From contig ONSR01000010.1 in assembly GCA_900320565.1 (NCBI GenBank), positions 1 through 55,483 on the forward strand: 55,483 nucleotides of DNA, given 5' to 3'. The DNA is from an uncultured Prevotellaceae bacterium (GTDB lineage: Bacteria > Bacteroidota > Bacteroidia > Bacteroidales > Bacteroidaceae). Positions 14,816 to 24,438 of this stretch are shown one piece after another. Under the pieces are notes generated by a model. That model was not told the DNA's origin. It worked only from the letters and a program-made list of their open reading frames with translations, and did not search any database. Each line of letters begins with the position of its first letter. The stretch's first letter is position 1. The position numbers and the translations under genes are program-made.

Positions 14816-16039
14816 ATGAGCATAACCAACCTATTGAAAGTGGCCATGACTGCCATCATGAGCAACAAGTTCCGCTCCTTCCTGAGCATGCTTGGCATCA
14901 TCATCGGTGTGGCGGCAGTCATCATCATGATGGCTATCGGACAGGGCTCGAAGCAAAGCATCCGCGCTGACCTGAGCAAGATGGGCACCAACCTGCTCAC
15001 CATAAGACCTGGCGGAGAGATGCGAGGCGGTGTCCGTCTCGACCCTTCTGCCATGCAAACGCTCAAACAGGCTGACTACGAAAGTATCCTCAACGAGGCA
15101 ACCCTCGTCACGCACGTCAGCCCTGAAGTGACCAGCGGCGGCCAAGTCATCTATGGCTCCAAGAATACCAACAGTACGATGTACGGCGAAAGCCCCGACT
15201 ACATGACCATCAAGCTCTGGGACATCAAGAGTGGCGACTGCTTTACGGAAGAAGATGTGATGAAGAGCGCCAAGGTGTGTGTCGTAGGTACCACTATCGT
15301 GAAGGAACTTTTCGGCAGCGAGGATGCCGATTGCGTCGGCAAGGTTGTCCGCTTCAAAAGCATTCCGTTCCGCATCGTGGGCGTCCTGAAGTCCAAAGGC
15401 TACAATAATTGGGGCATGGATCAAGACAATGTGATGATTGCTCCCTACACGACCGTGATGAAACGAATCGCGGCACAGACCTTCTTCAGCAGCATCGTGA
15501 TGAGCGCTCTGACAGAAGAACTGAGCGACAAGGCCATCGAGGAAGTGACACAGATACTGCGCAGGAACCATAAGTTAAAGGATGATGCAGAAGATGACTT
15601 CACGATTCGTTCGCAAGCAGAATGGATGGAAACGATGTCCACAACGATGGATACCATCACACTCATCCTGGTTGTTGCGGCAGCATTCTCGCTCTTGGTG
15701 GCTGGCATAGGCATCATGAACATCATGCTCGTCAGCGTGACCGAACGAACTAAGGAAATCGGATTGCGCATGAGTGTAGGCGCAAGAGGCATAGACATCA
15801 TGAGTCAGTTCCTCATCGAGAGTGTGATGATATCGCTTACGGGAGCCTTCCTTGGCGTGGCCCTCGGGTATGGAGGCAGTTGGCTGGCAAGCAATGTGCT
15901 GATGATGCCCAGCAGCGTGCCCTTCTGGAGCGTGGGTCTGAGCTTCTGCATCTGTGCCTTCATCGGCATCTTCTTTGGCTACGTTCCTGCCCGAAAAGCA
16001 GCGCTCATGGACCCCATCGAAGCAATAAGATACGAATAA
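14816..16039 (+). CDS. MacB-like ABC transporter permease (FtsX family)
   Basis: A 407-residue permease with one N-terminal membrane helix (FLSMLGIIIGVAAVIIMMAIGQGS), a long periplasmic MacB-PCD domain (about residues 45-270) and a C-terminal FtsX domain with three helices (about 275-400), ending ARKAALMDPIEAIRYE, the standard ending of the family. The frame is open further upstream, but the ATG at 14816 gives the canonical N-terminus and lies just after the 22-bp array. It works with the ATPase at 13871. Confidence 0.93.
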   Translation: MSITNLLKVAMTAIMSNKFRSFLSMLGIIIGVAAVIIMMAIGQGSKQSIRADLSKMGTNLLTIRPGGEMRGGVRLDPSAMQTLKQADYESILNEATLVTHVSPEVTSGGQVIYGSKNTNSTMYGESPDYMTIKLWDIKSGDCFTEEDVMKSAKVCVVGTTIVKELFGSEDADCVGKVVRFKSIPFRIVGVLKSKGYNNWGMDQDNVMIAPYTTVMKRIAAQTFFSSIVMSALTEELSDKAIEEVTQILRRNHKLKDDAEDDFTIRSQAEWMETMSTTMDTITLILVVAAAFSLLVAGIGIMNIMLVSVTERTKEIGLRMSVGARGIDIMSQFLIESVMISLTGAFLGVALGYGGSWLASNVLMMPSSVPFWSVGLSFCICAFIGIFFGYVPARKAALMDPIEAIRYE

Positions 16040-16051
16040 AACTATATAATT

Positions 16052-16702
16052 ATGAAAAAGAACATTCTATTTGCAGCACTTCTTTGCTTGCCACTTATCC
16101 TGATGGCACACAAGGACGACAAGAACCCCAAGTATCTGCTTGGAGCTGTGCCTGAGGTGGACGGCGTCGTAACCTTCCAAAAGAACTTCAGCGTTACTGA
16201 TAAGAACGAGCAGCAGATCTATGATGTTATGCTCGCATACATCAAGAACTCCCTCATTGGCAACGCCATCCAGTTCCCTAAGTCCGAGTACACACGCATC
16301 ATCTCAGAGGAAAAGGAGAACAGCACCATCGTGGCTCGCGTTGATGAGTACATGACCTTCCACAAGATGTTCTTCAGTCTGGACCGCACTCGCTTCCGCT
16401 ATCTGCTGTCGGCCAGCGTTAAGGGACAGAAGGTAAGCCTCATTATCACGCAAATTTCTTATTATTATAACGAGGATATGGACGGCAAAAACGGCGTCCA
16501 CTACAGAGCTGAAGAGTGGATTACGGACAAAGCTGCCGTCAACAAGAAAGGCACAAAACTCTATCCTCGCAGCGGCAAGTTCCGTCGTTTAACTGTTGAC
16601 CGCACTCAGGAAATCTTCGAAGGCTTCATGGATGCCCTCTCCACAATGGAGGTCGAAGAACAGGTCATCACGAAGAAGAGAAAGGGAATTGTTGAAGAAT
16701 AA
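16052..16702 (+). CDS. DUF4468 domain protein, secreted
   Basis: A 216-residue protein with a cleavable signal peptide (MKKNILFAALLCLPLILMA). The body resembles DUF4468 (TBP-like fold) proteins, common and uncharacterised in Bacteroidetes: VDGVVTFQKNFSVTDKNEQQIYD at the start and RFRYLLSASVKGQKVSLIITQISYYY in the middle. It sits 12 bp after the MacB permease and 11 bp before a GH43 gene, so it is likely co-transcribed with one or both. No function can be assigned. Confidence 0.75.
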   Translation: MKKNILFAALLCLPLILMAHKDDKNPKYLLGAVPEVDGVVTFQKNFSVTDKNEQQIYDVMLAYIKNSLIGNAIQFPKSEYTRIISEEKENSTIVARVDEYMTFHKMFFSLDRTRFRYLLSASVKGQKVSLIITQISYYYNEDMDGKNGVHYRAEEWITDKAAVNKKGTKLYPRSGKFRRLTVDRTQEIFEGFMDALSTMEVEEQVITKKRKGIVEE

Positions 16703-16713
16703 AACGTCAAACT

Positions 16714-17697
16714 ATGAACTATAAAGCGCTCATCCTTGCCCTTTCGTTGGGCTGCATCGCGACAACGGCTGATGCCAAGAAGAAAAAGACCAGTGGAAAT
16801 CCCATCTTCCAGGGTTGGTATGCCGATCCCGAAGGTGCTGTGCTCGACGGGAAGTACTGGGTGTTCCCCACATTTAGTGCTCCCTACGACGAGCAGCTGC
16901 ACTTCGATGCTTTCTCGAGCAAAGACCTCGTGAACTGGACAAAGCACGAGAACGTCATCACGAAGGCTGATATTCCCTGGCTGCGCCGCGCGCTTTGGGC
17001 ACCCGCCATCATCGAGGCGAACGGCAAGTTCTACCTTTTCTTTGGTGGAAACGACGTACACGAAGGCGAAGTTGGAGGCATCGGAGTTGCTGTAAGCGAC
17101 CGTCCCGAAGGCCCTTACAAAGACGCTCTTGGCAAGCCGCTCATCAATGAAATCGTGAACGGAGCACAGCCTATCGACCAATTCGTCTTCCGTGATGACG
17201 ACGGACAGTACTATATGTTCTACGGCGGCTGGCGTCATTGTAACGTCTGCAAGTTGAGTCCCGACCTGCTTTCCATCGTTCCATGGGAAGACGGACAGAA
17301 GTTCCACGAGATTACTCCCAGCAAGGAATACGTCGAAGGCCCCTTCATGTTGAAGCGAAACGGCAAGTACTATTTCATGTGGAGCCAAGGTGGTTGGACA
17401 GGTCCCGACTATTGCGTGGCTTACGCAATCAGCGACAGTCCCTTCGGACCCTTTACGCTCAAGGGAAAGATTCTGCAGAGAGACGAGAGTATCGCTCGTG
17501 GAGCAGGTCATCATAGCGTAATACAAGTGCCGGGAAAGGACGAGTACTACATCATCTACCATCGTCGTCCGCTCGAGGAACGCGATGGAAATCACCGCGT
17601 TACCTGCATCGACAAGCTCGTCTTCAATGAGGACGGAACCATTCAACCCGTTAAGATGACGTTCGAGGGGGTAAAGAAAAGTAAGATAAGGAAATAG
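16714..17697 (+). CDS. Glycoside hydrolase family 43 enzyme
   Basis: A 327-residue secreted or periplasmic five-bladed beta-propeller glycosidase, of the family that removes arabinose, xylose or galactose units. A signal sequence ends near TTADA. The three GH43 catalytic positions are visible: base Asp in GWYADPEGAV, pKa-modulating Asp in QPIDQFVFRDDDG, and acid Glu in YVEGPFMLKRNGKYYFMWS. The propeller blades show repeating DGQYYMFYGG and GKYYFMWSQGG strands. No carbohydrate-binding module is attached, so the protein is little more than the catalytic domain. Exact specificity cannot be read. Confidence 0.92.
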   Translation: MNYKALILALSLGCIATTADAKKKKTSGNPIFQGWYADPEGAVLDGKYWVFPTFSAPYDEQLHFDAFSSKDLVNWTKHENVITKADIPWLRRALWAPAIIEANGKFYLFFGGNDVHEGEVGGIGVAVSDRPEGPYKDALGKPLINEIVNGAQPIDQFVFRDDDGQYYMFYGGWRHCNVCKLSPDLLSIVPWEDGQKFHEITPSKEYVEGPFMLKRNGKYYFMWSQGGWTGPDYCVAYAISDSPFGPFTLKGKILQRDESIARGAGHHSVIQVPGKDEYYIIYHRRPLEERDGNHRVTCIDKLVFNEDGTIQPVKMTFEGVKKSKIRK

Positions 17698-17714
17698 GTC
17701 GTCCGAAAACTAGG

Positions 17715-17802
17715 CGTGGTTAAATGCAAAACTTAACGTGTTAAGTTGGCAAAGTTAACGTGTTAAGTTTGGCATTTTAACGTGTTAAGTTTGGTGACTT
17801 GA
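17715..17802. repeat. 22-bp array A3, four units
   Basis: CGTG at 17715, 17737, 17759 and 17781. The second and third copies show near-perfect dyads (CTTAACGTGTTAAG is a 14-bp dyad around GT). Starts 18 bp after the GH43 stop. On the minus strand one copy contains TAACTTTG (17757-17750), a match to the -7 promoter box. Confidence 0.95.
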
Positions 17803-17842
17803 CTGGGGATGTTTTTATAGGCAACAAGGAAAGGGATAAAAG

Positions 17843-18490
17843 ATGACGCGGAAACAGCTTTATCGCGAGGTTGCGGCTTATTTCAAAGAGGCTATGCCAA
17901 ACGCAAAGACGGAGTTGCACTACGACAATCCCTTCCAGTTGCTCGTGGCCGTCATCCTCAGTGCACAATGTACTGACAAACGCATCAATCAGGTCACACC
18001 CCGCCTCTTCGAGGACTATCCCTGTGCCGAAGCGATGGCTTTGGCGAGTCCTGAAGTCATCTACGACTACATCCGGAGCGTTTCCTACCCTAACAACAAG
18101 GCCAAGCATCTGGTCGAAATGGCTCGAATGCTTTGGGAAAAGTATGGCGGAGAAGTGCCCCAAGACCTGAAGCAACTGACTGAACTTCCGGGAGTTGGCC
18201 GCAAGACTGCAAACGTTGTGCTAAGTGTTGTTTGGGGCGAGGCACGCATGGCAGTCGATACCCACGTCTTTCGCGTCAGCCATCGACTCGGACTTGTGCC
18301 CGATTCATGCAAGACTCCACTCTCGGTTGAGCAGATGCTCACCAAACATTTCACAGAGGAGGAGATTCCCGATGCACATCATTGGCTCATCCTCCACGGG
18401 CGATATACCTGCACAGCCTTGCGTCCGAAGTGCGACAAATGCGGCCTTGTTCACCTCTGCAAAACGTATCGAGGGAATATTCGGAGTTAA
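17843..18490 (+). CDS. nth: Endonuclease III (base-excision DNA glycosylase/AP lyase)
   Basis: A 215-residue Nth protein that removes oxidised pyrimidines and nicks AP sites. The helix-hairpin-helix motif ELPGVGRKTANVVLSV is followed by the catalytic Asp in MAVDTHVFRVSHRLG; the catalytic Lys lies in AQCTDKRIN. The C-terminal 4Fe-4S cluster ligands are present as CTALRPKCDKCGLVHLC (C-x6-C-x2-C-x5-C). Length is standard. Confidence 0.96.
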   Translation: MTRKQLYREVAAYFKEAMPNAKTELHYDNPFQLLVAVILSAQCTDKRINQVTPRLFEDYPCAEAMALASPEVIYDYIRSVSYPNNKAKHLVEMARMLWEKYGGEVPQDLKQLTELPGVGRKTANVVLSVVWGEARMAVDTHVFRVSHRLGLVPDSCKTPLSVEQMLTKHFTEEEIPDAHHWLILHGRYTCTALRPKCDKCGLVHLCKTYRGNIRS

Positions 18491-18494
18491 AACT

Positions 18495-18524
18495 TGCACA
18501 TTTCGAAGAAATGTCGTACCTTTG
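18495..18524 (+). promoter_or_regulatory. Promoter of pgk
   Basis: TTG at 18495-18497, a 19-bp spacer and TACCTTTG at 18517-18524, a textbook Bacteroidetes promoter. The leader to the ATG is about 30 nt. Confidence 0.85.
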
Positions 18525-18562
18525 CCGGGCAATTTAAACCAACAACATAACACATTAACATT

Positions 18563-19831
18563 ATGACTATTTCTGATTACAACTTTGCCGGTAAAAAGGC
18601 AATCGTGCGCGTTGACTTCAACGTGCCCTTGAATGAGAATGGTGAGATTACGGACGATACCCGCATTCGCGGCGCCCTCCCCACCCTGAAAAAGATTATC
18701 GCAGACGGTGGTGCAGCCATCATTATGAGTCACATGGGTAAGCCCAAAGGCAAGGTAAATCCCAAACTTTCCTTGGGCCAGATTCGTGGTGCCGTGGAGA
18801 AAGCCCTCGGTTGTCCCGTTTCTTTTGCTCCCGATTGCGCTAAGGCTCAGGACGCTGCCAAGGCTCTGAAGATGGGCGAGGCTCTCATGCTCGAGAACCT
18901 CCGCTACTATCCCGAAGAGGAAGGCAAGCCCGTCGGCATCGAAAAGGACGATCCAGCTTACGAAGAAGCCAAGAAGGCCATGAAGGCAAGCCAGAAGGAA
19001 TTTGCCAAGACACTTGCCAGCTATGCTGACTGCTACGTGATGGATGCCTTCGGTACGGCTCACAGAAAGCACGCTTCGACTGCCGTCATCGCTGACTACT
19101 TCGATGCAGACAACAAGATGCTCGGTTTCCTGATGGAAAAGGAGGTACAGGCTGTTGACAATGTTCTCTCGAACATCAAGCGTCCCTTCGTAGCCATCAT
19201 GGGTGGCTCAAAGGTGAGCAGCAAGATTGGCATCATTCAGAACTTGCTCGGCAAGGTAGATAAGCTCATCCTTTGTGGCGGTATGACCTACACATTCTCC
19301 AAGGCTCACGGCGGCGAGATTGGTGACTCGATTGTCGAACTCGACAAACTCGACGTTGCTCTCGACGTGGAAAAGACTGCAAAGGAGAACGGCGTGGAAC
19401 TCGTTCTGGGCGTGGACAGCGTTTGCTGCAACGGCTATGACTTCGGCACGTTCAGTGTGAAGCCAGGCGCACAGATTAAGGTATTCCCCAGCAACGCCAT
19501 TGAGGCAGGTTGGGATGGACTGGATGCAGGTCCAGAAAGTCGCAAGAAGTTTGCTGAAGCCATCAAGGGTGCAAAGACCATCCTCTGGAATGGTCCTGCA
19601 GGATGCTTTGAGTGCGAAGACTTCACAGCCGGCTCTCGTGCAGTAGGTGAGGCAGTTGCTCAGGCAACAGCAGAAGGTGCCTTCTCCCTGATTGGCGGTG
19701 GTGACAGCGTAGCTTGCTGCACCAAGTTTGGTCTGACAGACAAGGTTAGCTACATCTCTACCGGTGGTGGTGCTCTTCTCGAGGCCATCGAAGGTAAGGT
19801 TCTTCCTGGTGTGGCTGCCATCAAAGGCTAA
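18563..19831 (+). CDS. pgk: Phosphoglycerate kinase
   Basis: A 422-residue glycolytic enzyme transferring phosphate between 1,3-bisphosphoglycerate and ADP in the cytoplasm. The substrate-binding N-terminal motif [19 protein letters not shown], the SHMGKPKGK loop, the [10 protein letters not shown] region and the C-terminal nucleotide-site loop [15 protein letters not shown] are all intact. Single-gene unit with a strong promoter. Confidence 0.98.
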   Translation: MTISDYNFAGKKAIVRVDFNVPLNENGEITDDTRIRGALPTLKKIIADGGAAIIMSHMGKPKGKVNPKLSLGQIRGAVEKALGCPVSFAPDCAKAQDAAKALKMGEALMLENLRYYPEEEGKPVGIEKDDPAYEEAKKAMKASQKEFAKTLASYADCYVMDAFGTAHRKHASTAVIADYFDADNKMLGFLMEKEVQAVDNVLSNIKRPFVAIMGGSKVSSKIGIIQNLLGKVDKLILCGGMTYTFSKAHGGEIGDSIVELDKLDVALDVEKTAKENGVELVLGVDSVCCNGYDFGTFSVKPGAQIKVFPSNAIEAGWDGLDAGPESRKKFAEAIKGAKTILWNGPAGCFECEDFTAGSRAVGEAVAQATAEGAFSLIGGGDSVACCTKFGLTDKVSYISTGGGALLEAIEGKVLPGVAAIKG

Positions 19832-19835
19832 TCGT

Positions 19836-19923
19836 AATTCATAATTCTCAATTCATAATTCATAATTAAGTCGAGGATTAGGTATTAGGATAACTTTGAA
19901 CTATGAATTATGAACTATGAACT
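19836..19923. repeat. Composite inverted heptamer element E3 ending in a start codon
   Basis: The left arm (19836-19867) is AATTCAT-type heptamers; the right arm (19900-19923) is ACTATGA/ATTATGA heptamers. TTCATAATT pairs with AATTATGAA. The centre includes TAACTTTG (19891-19898), a possible -7 promoter box. The ATG of the next gene (19917) is one of the repeat units. Confidence 0.8.
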
Positions 19924-20837
19924 GTAGACATTCACTACTGGCAATCATAGCCACAATCATGCTGGCCTCCTGCTCTCACAGACAGGAGGCCACGCAATTT
20001 GATGCAGACAGTACGGGCATCGACACTACCCTCTTGTGCGTTGCCGTCATGCCTGCCATGAATTGTTTGCCAGTCTATTATGCGGAAAGAACTGGCCTCG
20101 CCGATAGTCTTGGCTTGGAGATGGAGATTCTTCGATACAAGGCACAGATGGACATCGACACAGCTATCATCAACGGATATGCAGACATCGCTTTCACAGA
20201 CCTGATTCGTTGCGCAAAGCTTGGCAAGCAGGGTGTCACGATTACACCTTTCGTGAGCCTTGACGAACCGCTTTCCCTCATCTCACTTAAGACAAAACGT
20301 GTGAAGCAGGTCAACCAGATGAAGGAGCAAATGATTGCCATCAGTCGCCTTTCCGCCACAGATTATTGGTGCGACCGAGTGCTCGACGAGACGCATACAA
20401 GCTACGACGAGATCTATCGTCCGCAAATAAATGACGTTCAACTCCGTGCCGACATGCTTCGCCTGGGCCTCATCGATGCCGCCATAATGGGGGAACCTTA
20501 CGCTACTTGGATGACGATGTTGGGGCACAAACGACTCTTCCAATCGAAGGACAAGCAGCCTCGACTCTACGCTTGGGCAGCCAGAAATTCAGCAACCAAG
20601 CATCAACAAAGGTTGTTCCGCACGCTTCTGGACGAAGCCACCCAGCGCATGAGCAGAGCAAGTGAAGCAGATCTGCTGCGAGACATCCTGAAGCAGGACT
20701 TCGGAATGCCTGCCGAAGCAGTCGATTCGCTTGAGTTGCAGCCGCTTAAACCGCTTTCAAACGTTCGCCAAAGCGATGTCGAGGAAGCCGAGAACTGGCT
20801 TAAGAATAAAAGTATTATTAAGAGAGTGAAACGATAA
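19917..20837 (+). CDS. Lipoprotein resembling SsuA/NMT1-type substrate-binding proteins
   Basis: A 306-residue lipoprotein (signal peptide with lipobox MLASC). The body begins LLCVAVMPAMNCLPVYYAERTGLADSLGLEMEI and continues INGYADIAFTDLIRC, the pattern of periplasmic type 2 binding proteins of the NitT/TauT and NMT1/THI5 group. A MGEPYATWM segment also fits that fold. No ABC permease or ATPase partner is adjacent, so it may act as an orphan binding or sensing protein. The ligand is unknown. The start codon lies inside a heptamer repeat. Confidence 0.7.
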   Translation: MNCRHSLLAIIATIMLASCSHRQEATQFDADSTGIDTTLLCVAVMPAMNCLPVYYAERTGLADSLGLEMEILRYKAQMDIDTAIINGYADIAFTDLIRCAKLGKQGVTITPFVSLDEPLSLISLKTKRVKQVNQMKEQMIAISRLSATDYWCDRVLDETHTSYDEIYRPQINDVQLRADMLRLGLIDAAIMGEPYATWMTMLGHKRLFQSKDKQPRLYAWAARNSATKHQQRLFRTLLDEATQRMSRASEADLLRDILKQDFGMPAEAVDSLELQPLKPLSNVRQSDVEEAENWLKNKSIIKRVKR

Positions 20838-20885
20838 GAAACGCGACCATTTTTCTTATCCTCCACATCTATACATTTCTTATTT
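20833..20885. repeat. Leader element X1 with ATAAGAAA/TTTCTTAT inverted repeat
   Basis: GATAAGAAA pairs with TTTCTTATC across a short loop; then CTCCACATCTATACATTTCT runs to just before the ATG at 20890. A similar element (X2) occurs at 24437-24507. The left arm overlaps the stop region of the preceding gene. Confidence 0.55.
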
Positions 20886-20889
20886 TATT

Positions 20890-23010
20890 ATGATAGACGC
20901 CAAGACACTTCGTCTCGTCACGCAAAACGGGCTTCAAGGGTTCGCCCAAGGTTGCATCTTGGACGGCATTGCTGCTCTTCGCACGCTCCTTCCCTATTGT
21001 GCTGCGGAGACAATCCTCTGTGCCGAAGCCGAAAGTCTTGAGAAGAACTATCATTACATGCTTTCGTTTCTGCGTGGCGGAGGCAGCGACGAGAAGCGAA
21101 ACGACGTGCAGGCAAAGATTCAGAGACAAGGTGTAGCACTCTTGGAGCAAGCCAACAGAGCCATTCGAATCAGCCTTGGCGGCGACCTTTACTGCAATGC
21201 CTTGAGCCGATTGAATGAGACTTATGGCGCACAAAACGTGCTCCTCGACAAGTGGAACAGCATCCTCACGCCCGAAGAAACCAATGATGTGCAGGACGAC
21301 CTCTTTGACCTCCTTTGGACTTCACCTTTGTGGACGGCCGAGGACACTGCTTTCTGGTACGACTTCCTCATGCGGCAACGGGAGATGGTGCAGCAACATC
21401 TCGAGGGAGCAATCTTCCTTTCCTTGTGGGAACACTATGATGCCGAGAAGATGCAACTGCTTAATCTTCTGGCAGAAAGCGAGTGCCAACGCACACACAT
21501 TCAGGCCGCCAGCCACCTCTTGCTGTTGAGGATTCGCCACAAAGAAGTGGCATCCTTAATGCTCTCACTACCCAAAAGTCTCCTTTCCCGCAAAGGGAAG
21601 AAACAGGTCGTTCAGGTGCAATACGAATTCCTGCTGATGCTCATCTCCGAAAAGGACTTGGAGAAGGAAGTGAGAGAGGCGGAATCCGTCACGAAAGAAC
21701 TGCTCTCGGGCAAAGATGCAGTGAATGCCGACAACATCAAGAACATTATTTCCCTGCGCGGACGATACCTGAGAAACCGCCTCCAACGCGGCCTCGACAT
21801 CAATCTCTCCAAGATACCCTTGCTCCACAACTGCAAGTATTTGCGGCGAGAGGCACATTGGTTCATGCCTTTCGACAAGACGCATCCCCTCTTCCAATCG
21901 GTCATGATAGACGAGAAAGGCAACGAGAAGCGTCATCTCTCCACTATGGTCGATTTCATTCTGGATTGCGATATTGACAAGATGGCGACCCTCTACCTCG
22001 TCAGCCACGACAATGACTTCTCGAGAGCCATCAAGCAATTGGACGAGCAGGAACTGCCCAACATGGAGAATGCCGTGATACCCGAGTACACGTTCCGTTT
22101 CGTCATGCAGGACCTCTTCCGCTTCTTCGGACATTCTCCCCTGCATTCCCAACTCATCAACCCTTTCCGAGACAACGTCACGCTGTTCGACTTCCCAGAG
22201 ATTGCCGCGTTGTTCACCATCGAAGATACCGTCAACTGCTGCAAATTGCTCTTCGAAATTGGTCGATACAAGCAGACGATAGCCATCCTCGATGATGCCA
22301 TCAATCGTTTGGGAGCCAGCGCCGCGGCCTTGCTTCTCAAGGGACAAGTGCTGAAAGAACTGAAGAAATATGCCGAAGCCATCAGTTGCGGGCGAAGTGC
22401 AGAAATGCTGGAGCCTGAGAACGACGACATCCTTCGCTTCCTCATCGAGTGCTACGCCTGGTTGGGACGCCACGAAGAAGAGCTCGAATACCTGCAGAAA
22501 CTCTCCGAAGTCATGCCCGAAAACAAGTCGCTACCCCGCCTTATCGCATCCGCAATAGATAAGGTGGGACGACGCGAGGAAGCCCTCGCCCTCTTCTTCA
22601 AACTTGATTATGAGGCCTCAGAGGACGACAAGGACTACGAAAATCTTGTCTCCTCCATTGCCAACACAGCGTTGGCCCTCGACAAACTCGACATTGCAGA
22701 GCGTTACACGAAGAAAGAACTGGACCTCAGCAACAGCAAGAAATGGGAGGCTCACCTCAGATTGGGACACATCCGGCTGCTCCAAAACGACTGGAAAAGC
22801 GCAATTGACAGCTACGAACAATTCGTCAACAACTTCGTCGAGCAACTTGTACCCGATGCAACCATCGCGATTGCCAAGCTCCGCGACAGTTGGGAAGTGC
22901 TCATTCAGAAAGGCATCAAGAGGGAAGACCTCCTGCTCATCCACGACATCCTGCAGGCCTCTACAGACACCACTTCCAAGCCCGATTCTTCACAACCCAC
23001 AAAAGGGTAG
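20890..23010 (+). CDS. Large cytoplasmic tetratricopeptide-repeat protein of unknown function
   Basis: A 706-residue protein with no signal peptide or membrane helix. The N-terminal half (about 1-430) is helical and not recognisable to me. From about residue 450 to 690 it carries TPR-like pairs (YKQTIAILDDAINRLG, KYAEAISCGRSAEMLEPEN, HEEELEYLQKLSEVMPENK, DWKSAIDSYEQFVNNF). The protein is of the kind conserved in Bacteroidales genomes without assigned function. The gene ends 10 bp before 22-bp array A4. Confidence 0.7.
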   Translation: MIDAKTLRLVTQNGLQGFAQGCILDGIAALRTLLPYCAAETILCAEAESLEKNYHYMLSFLRGGGSDEKRNDVQAKIQRQGVALLEQANRAIRISLGGDLYCNALSRLNETYGAQNVLLDKWNSILTPEETNDVQDDLFDLLWTSPLWTAEDTAFWYDFLMRQREMVQQHLEGAIFLSLWEHYDAEKMQLLNLLAESECQRTHIQAASHLLLLRIRHKEVASLMLSLPKSLLSRKGKKQVVQVQYEFLLMLISEKDLEKEVREAESVTKELLSGKDAVNADNIKNIISLRGRYLRNRLQRGLDINLSKIPLLHNCKYLRREAHWFMPFDKTHPLFQSVMIDEKGNEKRHLSTMVDFILDCDIDKMATLYLVSHDNDFSRAIKQLDEQELPNMENAVIPEYTFRFVMQDLFRFFGHSPLHSQLINPFRDNVTLFDFPEIAALFTIEDTVNCCKLLFEIGRYKQTIAILDDAINRLGASAAALLLKGQVLKELKKYAEAISCGRSAEMLEPENDDILRFLIECYAWLGRHEEELEYLQKLSEVMPENKSLPRLIASAIDKVGRREEALALFFKLDYEASEDDKDYENLVSSIANTALALDKLDIAERYTKKELDLSNSKKWEAHLRLGHIRLLQNDWKSAIDSYEQFVNNFVEQLVPDATIAIAKLRDSWEVLIQKGIKREDLLLIHDILQASTDTTSKPDSSQPTKG

Positions 23011-23019
23011 AAAACTCGG

Positions 23020-23107
23020 CACGTCGTCTTTGCAAACTCGACACGTTATCTTTGCGAACTTAACACGTTATCTTTGCAAGGTTAACACGTGTACCTTTCA
23101 GAATAGG
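23020..23107. repeat. 22-bp array A4, four units
   Basis: CACG at 23020, 23042, 23064 and 23086. Copies read like CGACACGTTATCTTTGCGAA, with TAAC-AC-GTTA dyads. Two copies contain a perfect TATCTTTG (23047-23054 and 23069-23076), identical to the -7 promoter box and pointing to the efflux operon. Starts 10 bp after the TPR gene stop. Confidence 0.95.
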
Positions 23108-23226
23108 TTAATCTCTTTGAATGGATAGGTTAGCGAGATTATAGTGGGCGAAGCATTAAAATATCTTAAATATTTTATTAAAATAAGACATTTAGGACAA
23201 TTCTGTGTGCCATTTGGGTTACCCTA

Positions 23227-23260
23227 TTGCTCCCGATTTCATATTTTTTTCGTACCTTTG
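23227..23260 (+). promoter_or_regulatory. Promoter of the RND efflux operon
   Basis: TACCTTTG at 23253-23260, with TTG at 23227-23229. The 23-bp spacer is a little long. The ATG of the adaptor gene is 44 bp downstream. Confidence 0.65.
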
Positions 23261-23304
23261 CCGCGCAAAATTAGCAAAAATAACCAATCAAGACTACATA
23301 TTCT

Positions 23305-24438
23305 ATGAGAAAAACATCAAATCTTATCATGACTTTGTCATTGATAACTATGGCTTTTCTGTCTTCTTGCAGCGGCAACAAGACTCAACAACAGATGCCA
23401 AGCGCCAACTTTAAGACGATGACCGTCCAGACACAAGAGGTGACCATGACCACGAACTACAGCGCGACTATTCGCGGCCGTCAGGACATCGAGGTCTATC
23501 CGCAAGTGGCCGGCACCCTGCAAAGGCTGTGCGTTACGGAAGGTCAGAAGGTTGCGAAGGGTCAGACGCTCTTCATCATCGACCAGGTTCCCTATCAGGC
23601 TGCCTTGAACACGGCTTTGGCTTCGCAGCAGGCTGCCAATGCAAGCCTCGCTACTGCCCAGCTGAACTACGACAGCAAGAAGAAACTTTTCGACGACGGC
23701 ATCATCAGCGACGTTGAACTTCAAACGGCTCAGAACACGCTTCTCAGTGCCAAGGCTCAGGTTGCTCAAGCAAACGCTACGGTTGTCAACGCTCGTAATA
23801 GCCTCAGCTATACAGTTGTGAAGAGTCCCGCAAATGGCGTTGTAGGCACACTTCCCTACCGTCAGGGCGCCTTGGTGAGCAGCGCTATGCCCCAACCTCT
23901 CACAACTGTCAGCGACAACAACCAGATGTATGTCTATTTCTCGATTGCCGAAGGTCAGCTCCTTAACATGACTCGCGAGAGCGGAAGCGCAGAAGCGGCT
24001 ATCGGAGCAATGCCCGACGTGAAGCTCCTGCTCGTGGATGGAAGCGAATATCCCTACAAGGGAAAAGTGGAGAGCGTGAGCGGCGTTGTTGACCGCAGCA
24101 CTGGAACTGTTCAGGTTCGTGCCGTCTTCGACAACCCCGAGAAACTCCTGCACAGCGGAAGCACCGGCACTGTCGTCATTCCCACAACTTACAAGGACAA
24201 GATTGTCGTGCCCGTAACTGCCACAGTTCAAATGCAGGACAAGTTCAAGGTCTATCTCGTGGATAAGGACAATATTGCTCACGAGCAACTCGTCACCACA
24301 GAACCTCTCTCGAACGGAAAGGAATATGTGATTAAGGACGGCTTAAAGGTAGGCGACGTCATCGTGGCAGAAGGTGCTGGCATGCTGAGAGACGGACAAG
24401 ACATAAAGCCCAACAAGGAGGACAATAAGACATTGTGA
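23305..24438 (+). CDS. RND efflux periplasmic adaptor (AcrA/MexA type)
   Basis: A 377-residue membrane-fusion lipoprotein (lipobox FLSSC). The lipoyl half-motifs are GRQDIEVYPQVAGTLQRLCVTEGQKVAKGQ and VKSPANGVVGTLPYRQGALV; an alpha hairpin and a beta-barrel with YKGKVESVSGVVDRSTGTVQVRA follow. First gene of a three-gene RND tripartite pump with the transporter at 24515 and the outer-membrane factor at 28043. Confidence 0.94.
   Translation: MRKTSNLIMTLSLITMAFLSSCSGNKTQQQMPSANFKTMTVQTQEVTMTTNYSATIRGRQDIEVYPQVAGTLQRLCVTEGQKVAKGQTLFIIDQVPYQAALNTALASQQAANASLATAQLNYDSKKKLFDDGIISDVELQTAQNTLLSAKAQVAQANATVVNARNSLSYTVVKSPANGVVGTLPYRQGALVSSAMPQPLTTVSDNNQMYVYFSIAEGQLLNMTRESGSAEAAIGAMPDVKLLLVDGSEYPYKGKVESVSGVVDRSTGTVQVRAVFDNPEKLLHSGSTGTVVIPTTYKDKIVVPVTATVQMQDKFKVYLVDKDNIAHEQLVTTEPLSNGKEYVIKDGLKVGDVIVAEGAGMLRDGQDIKPNKEDNKTL

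Noticed and set aside
23020-23107. A set of tandem functional promoters
   Set aside because: The -7 boxes have no TTG at 19-20 bp; only a weak or decoy role remains possible, and a separate box at 23253 is better placed for the operon.
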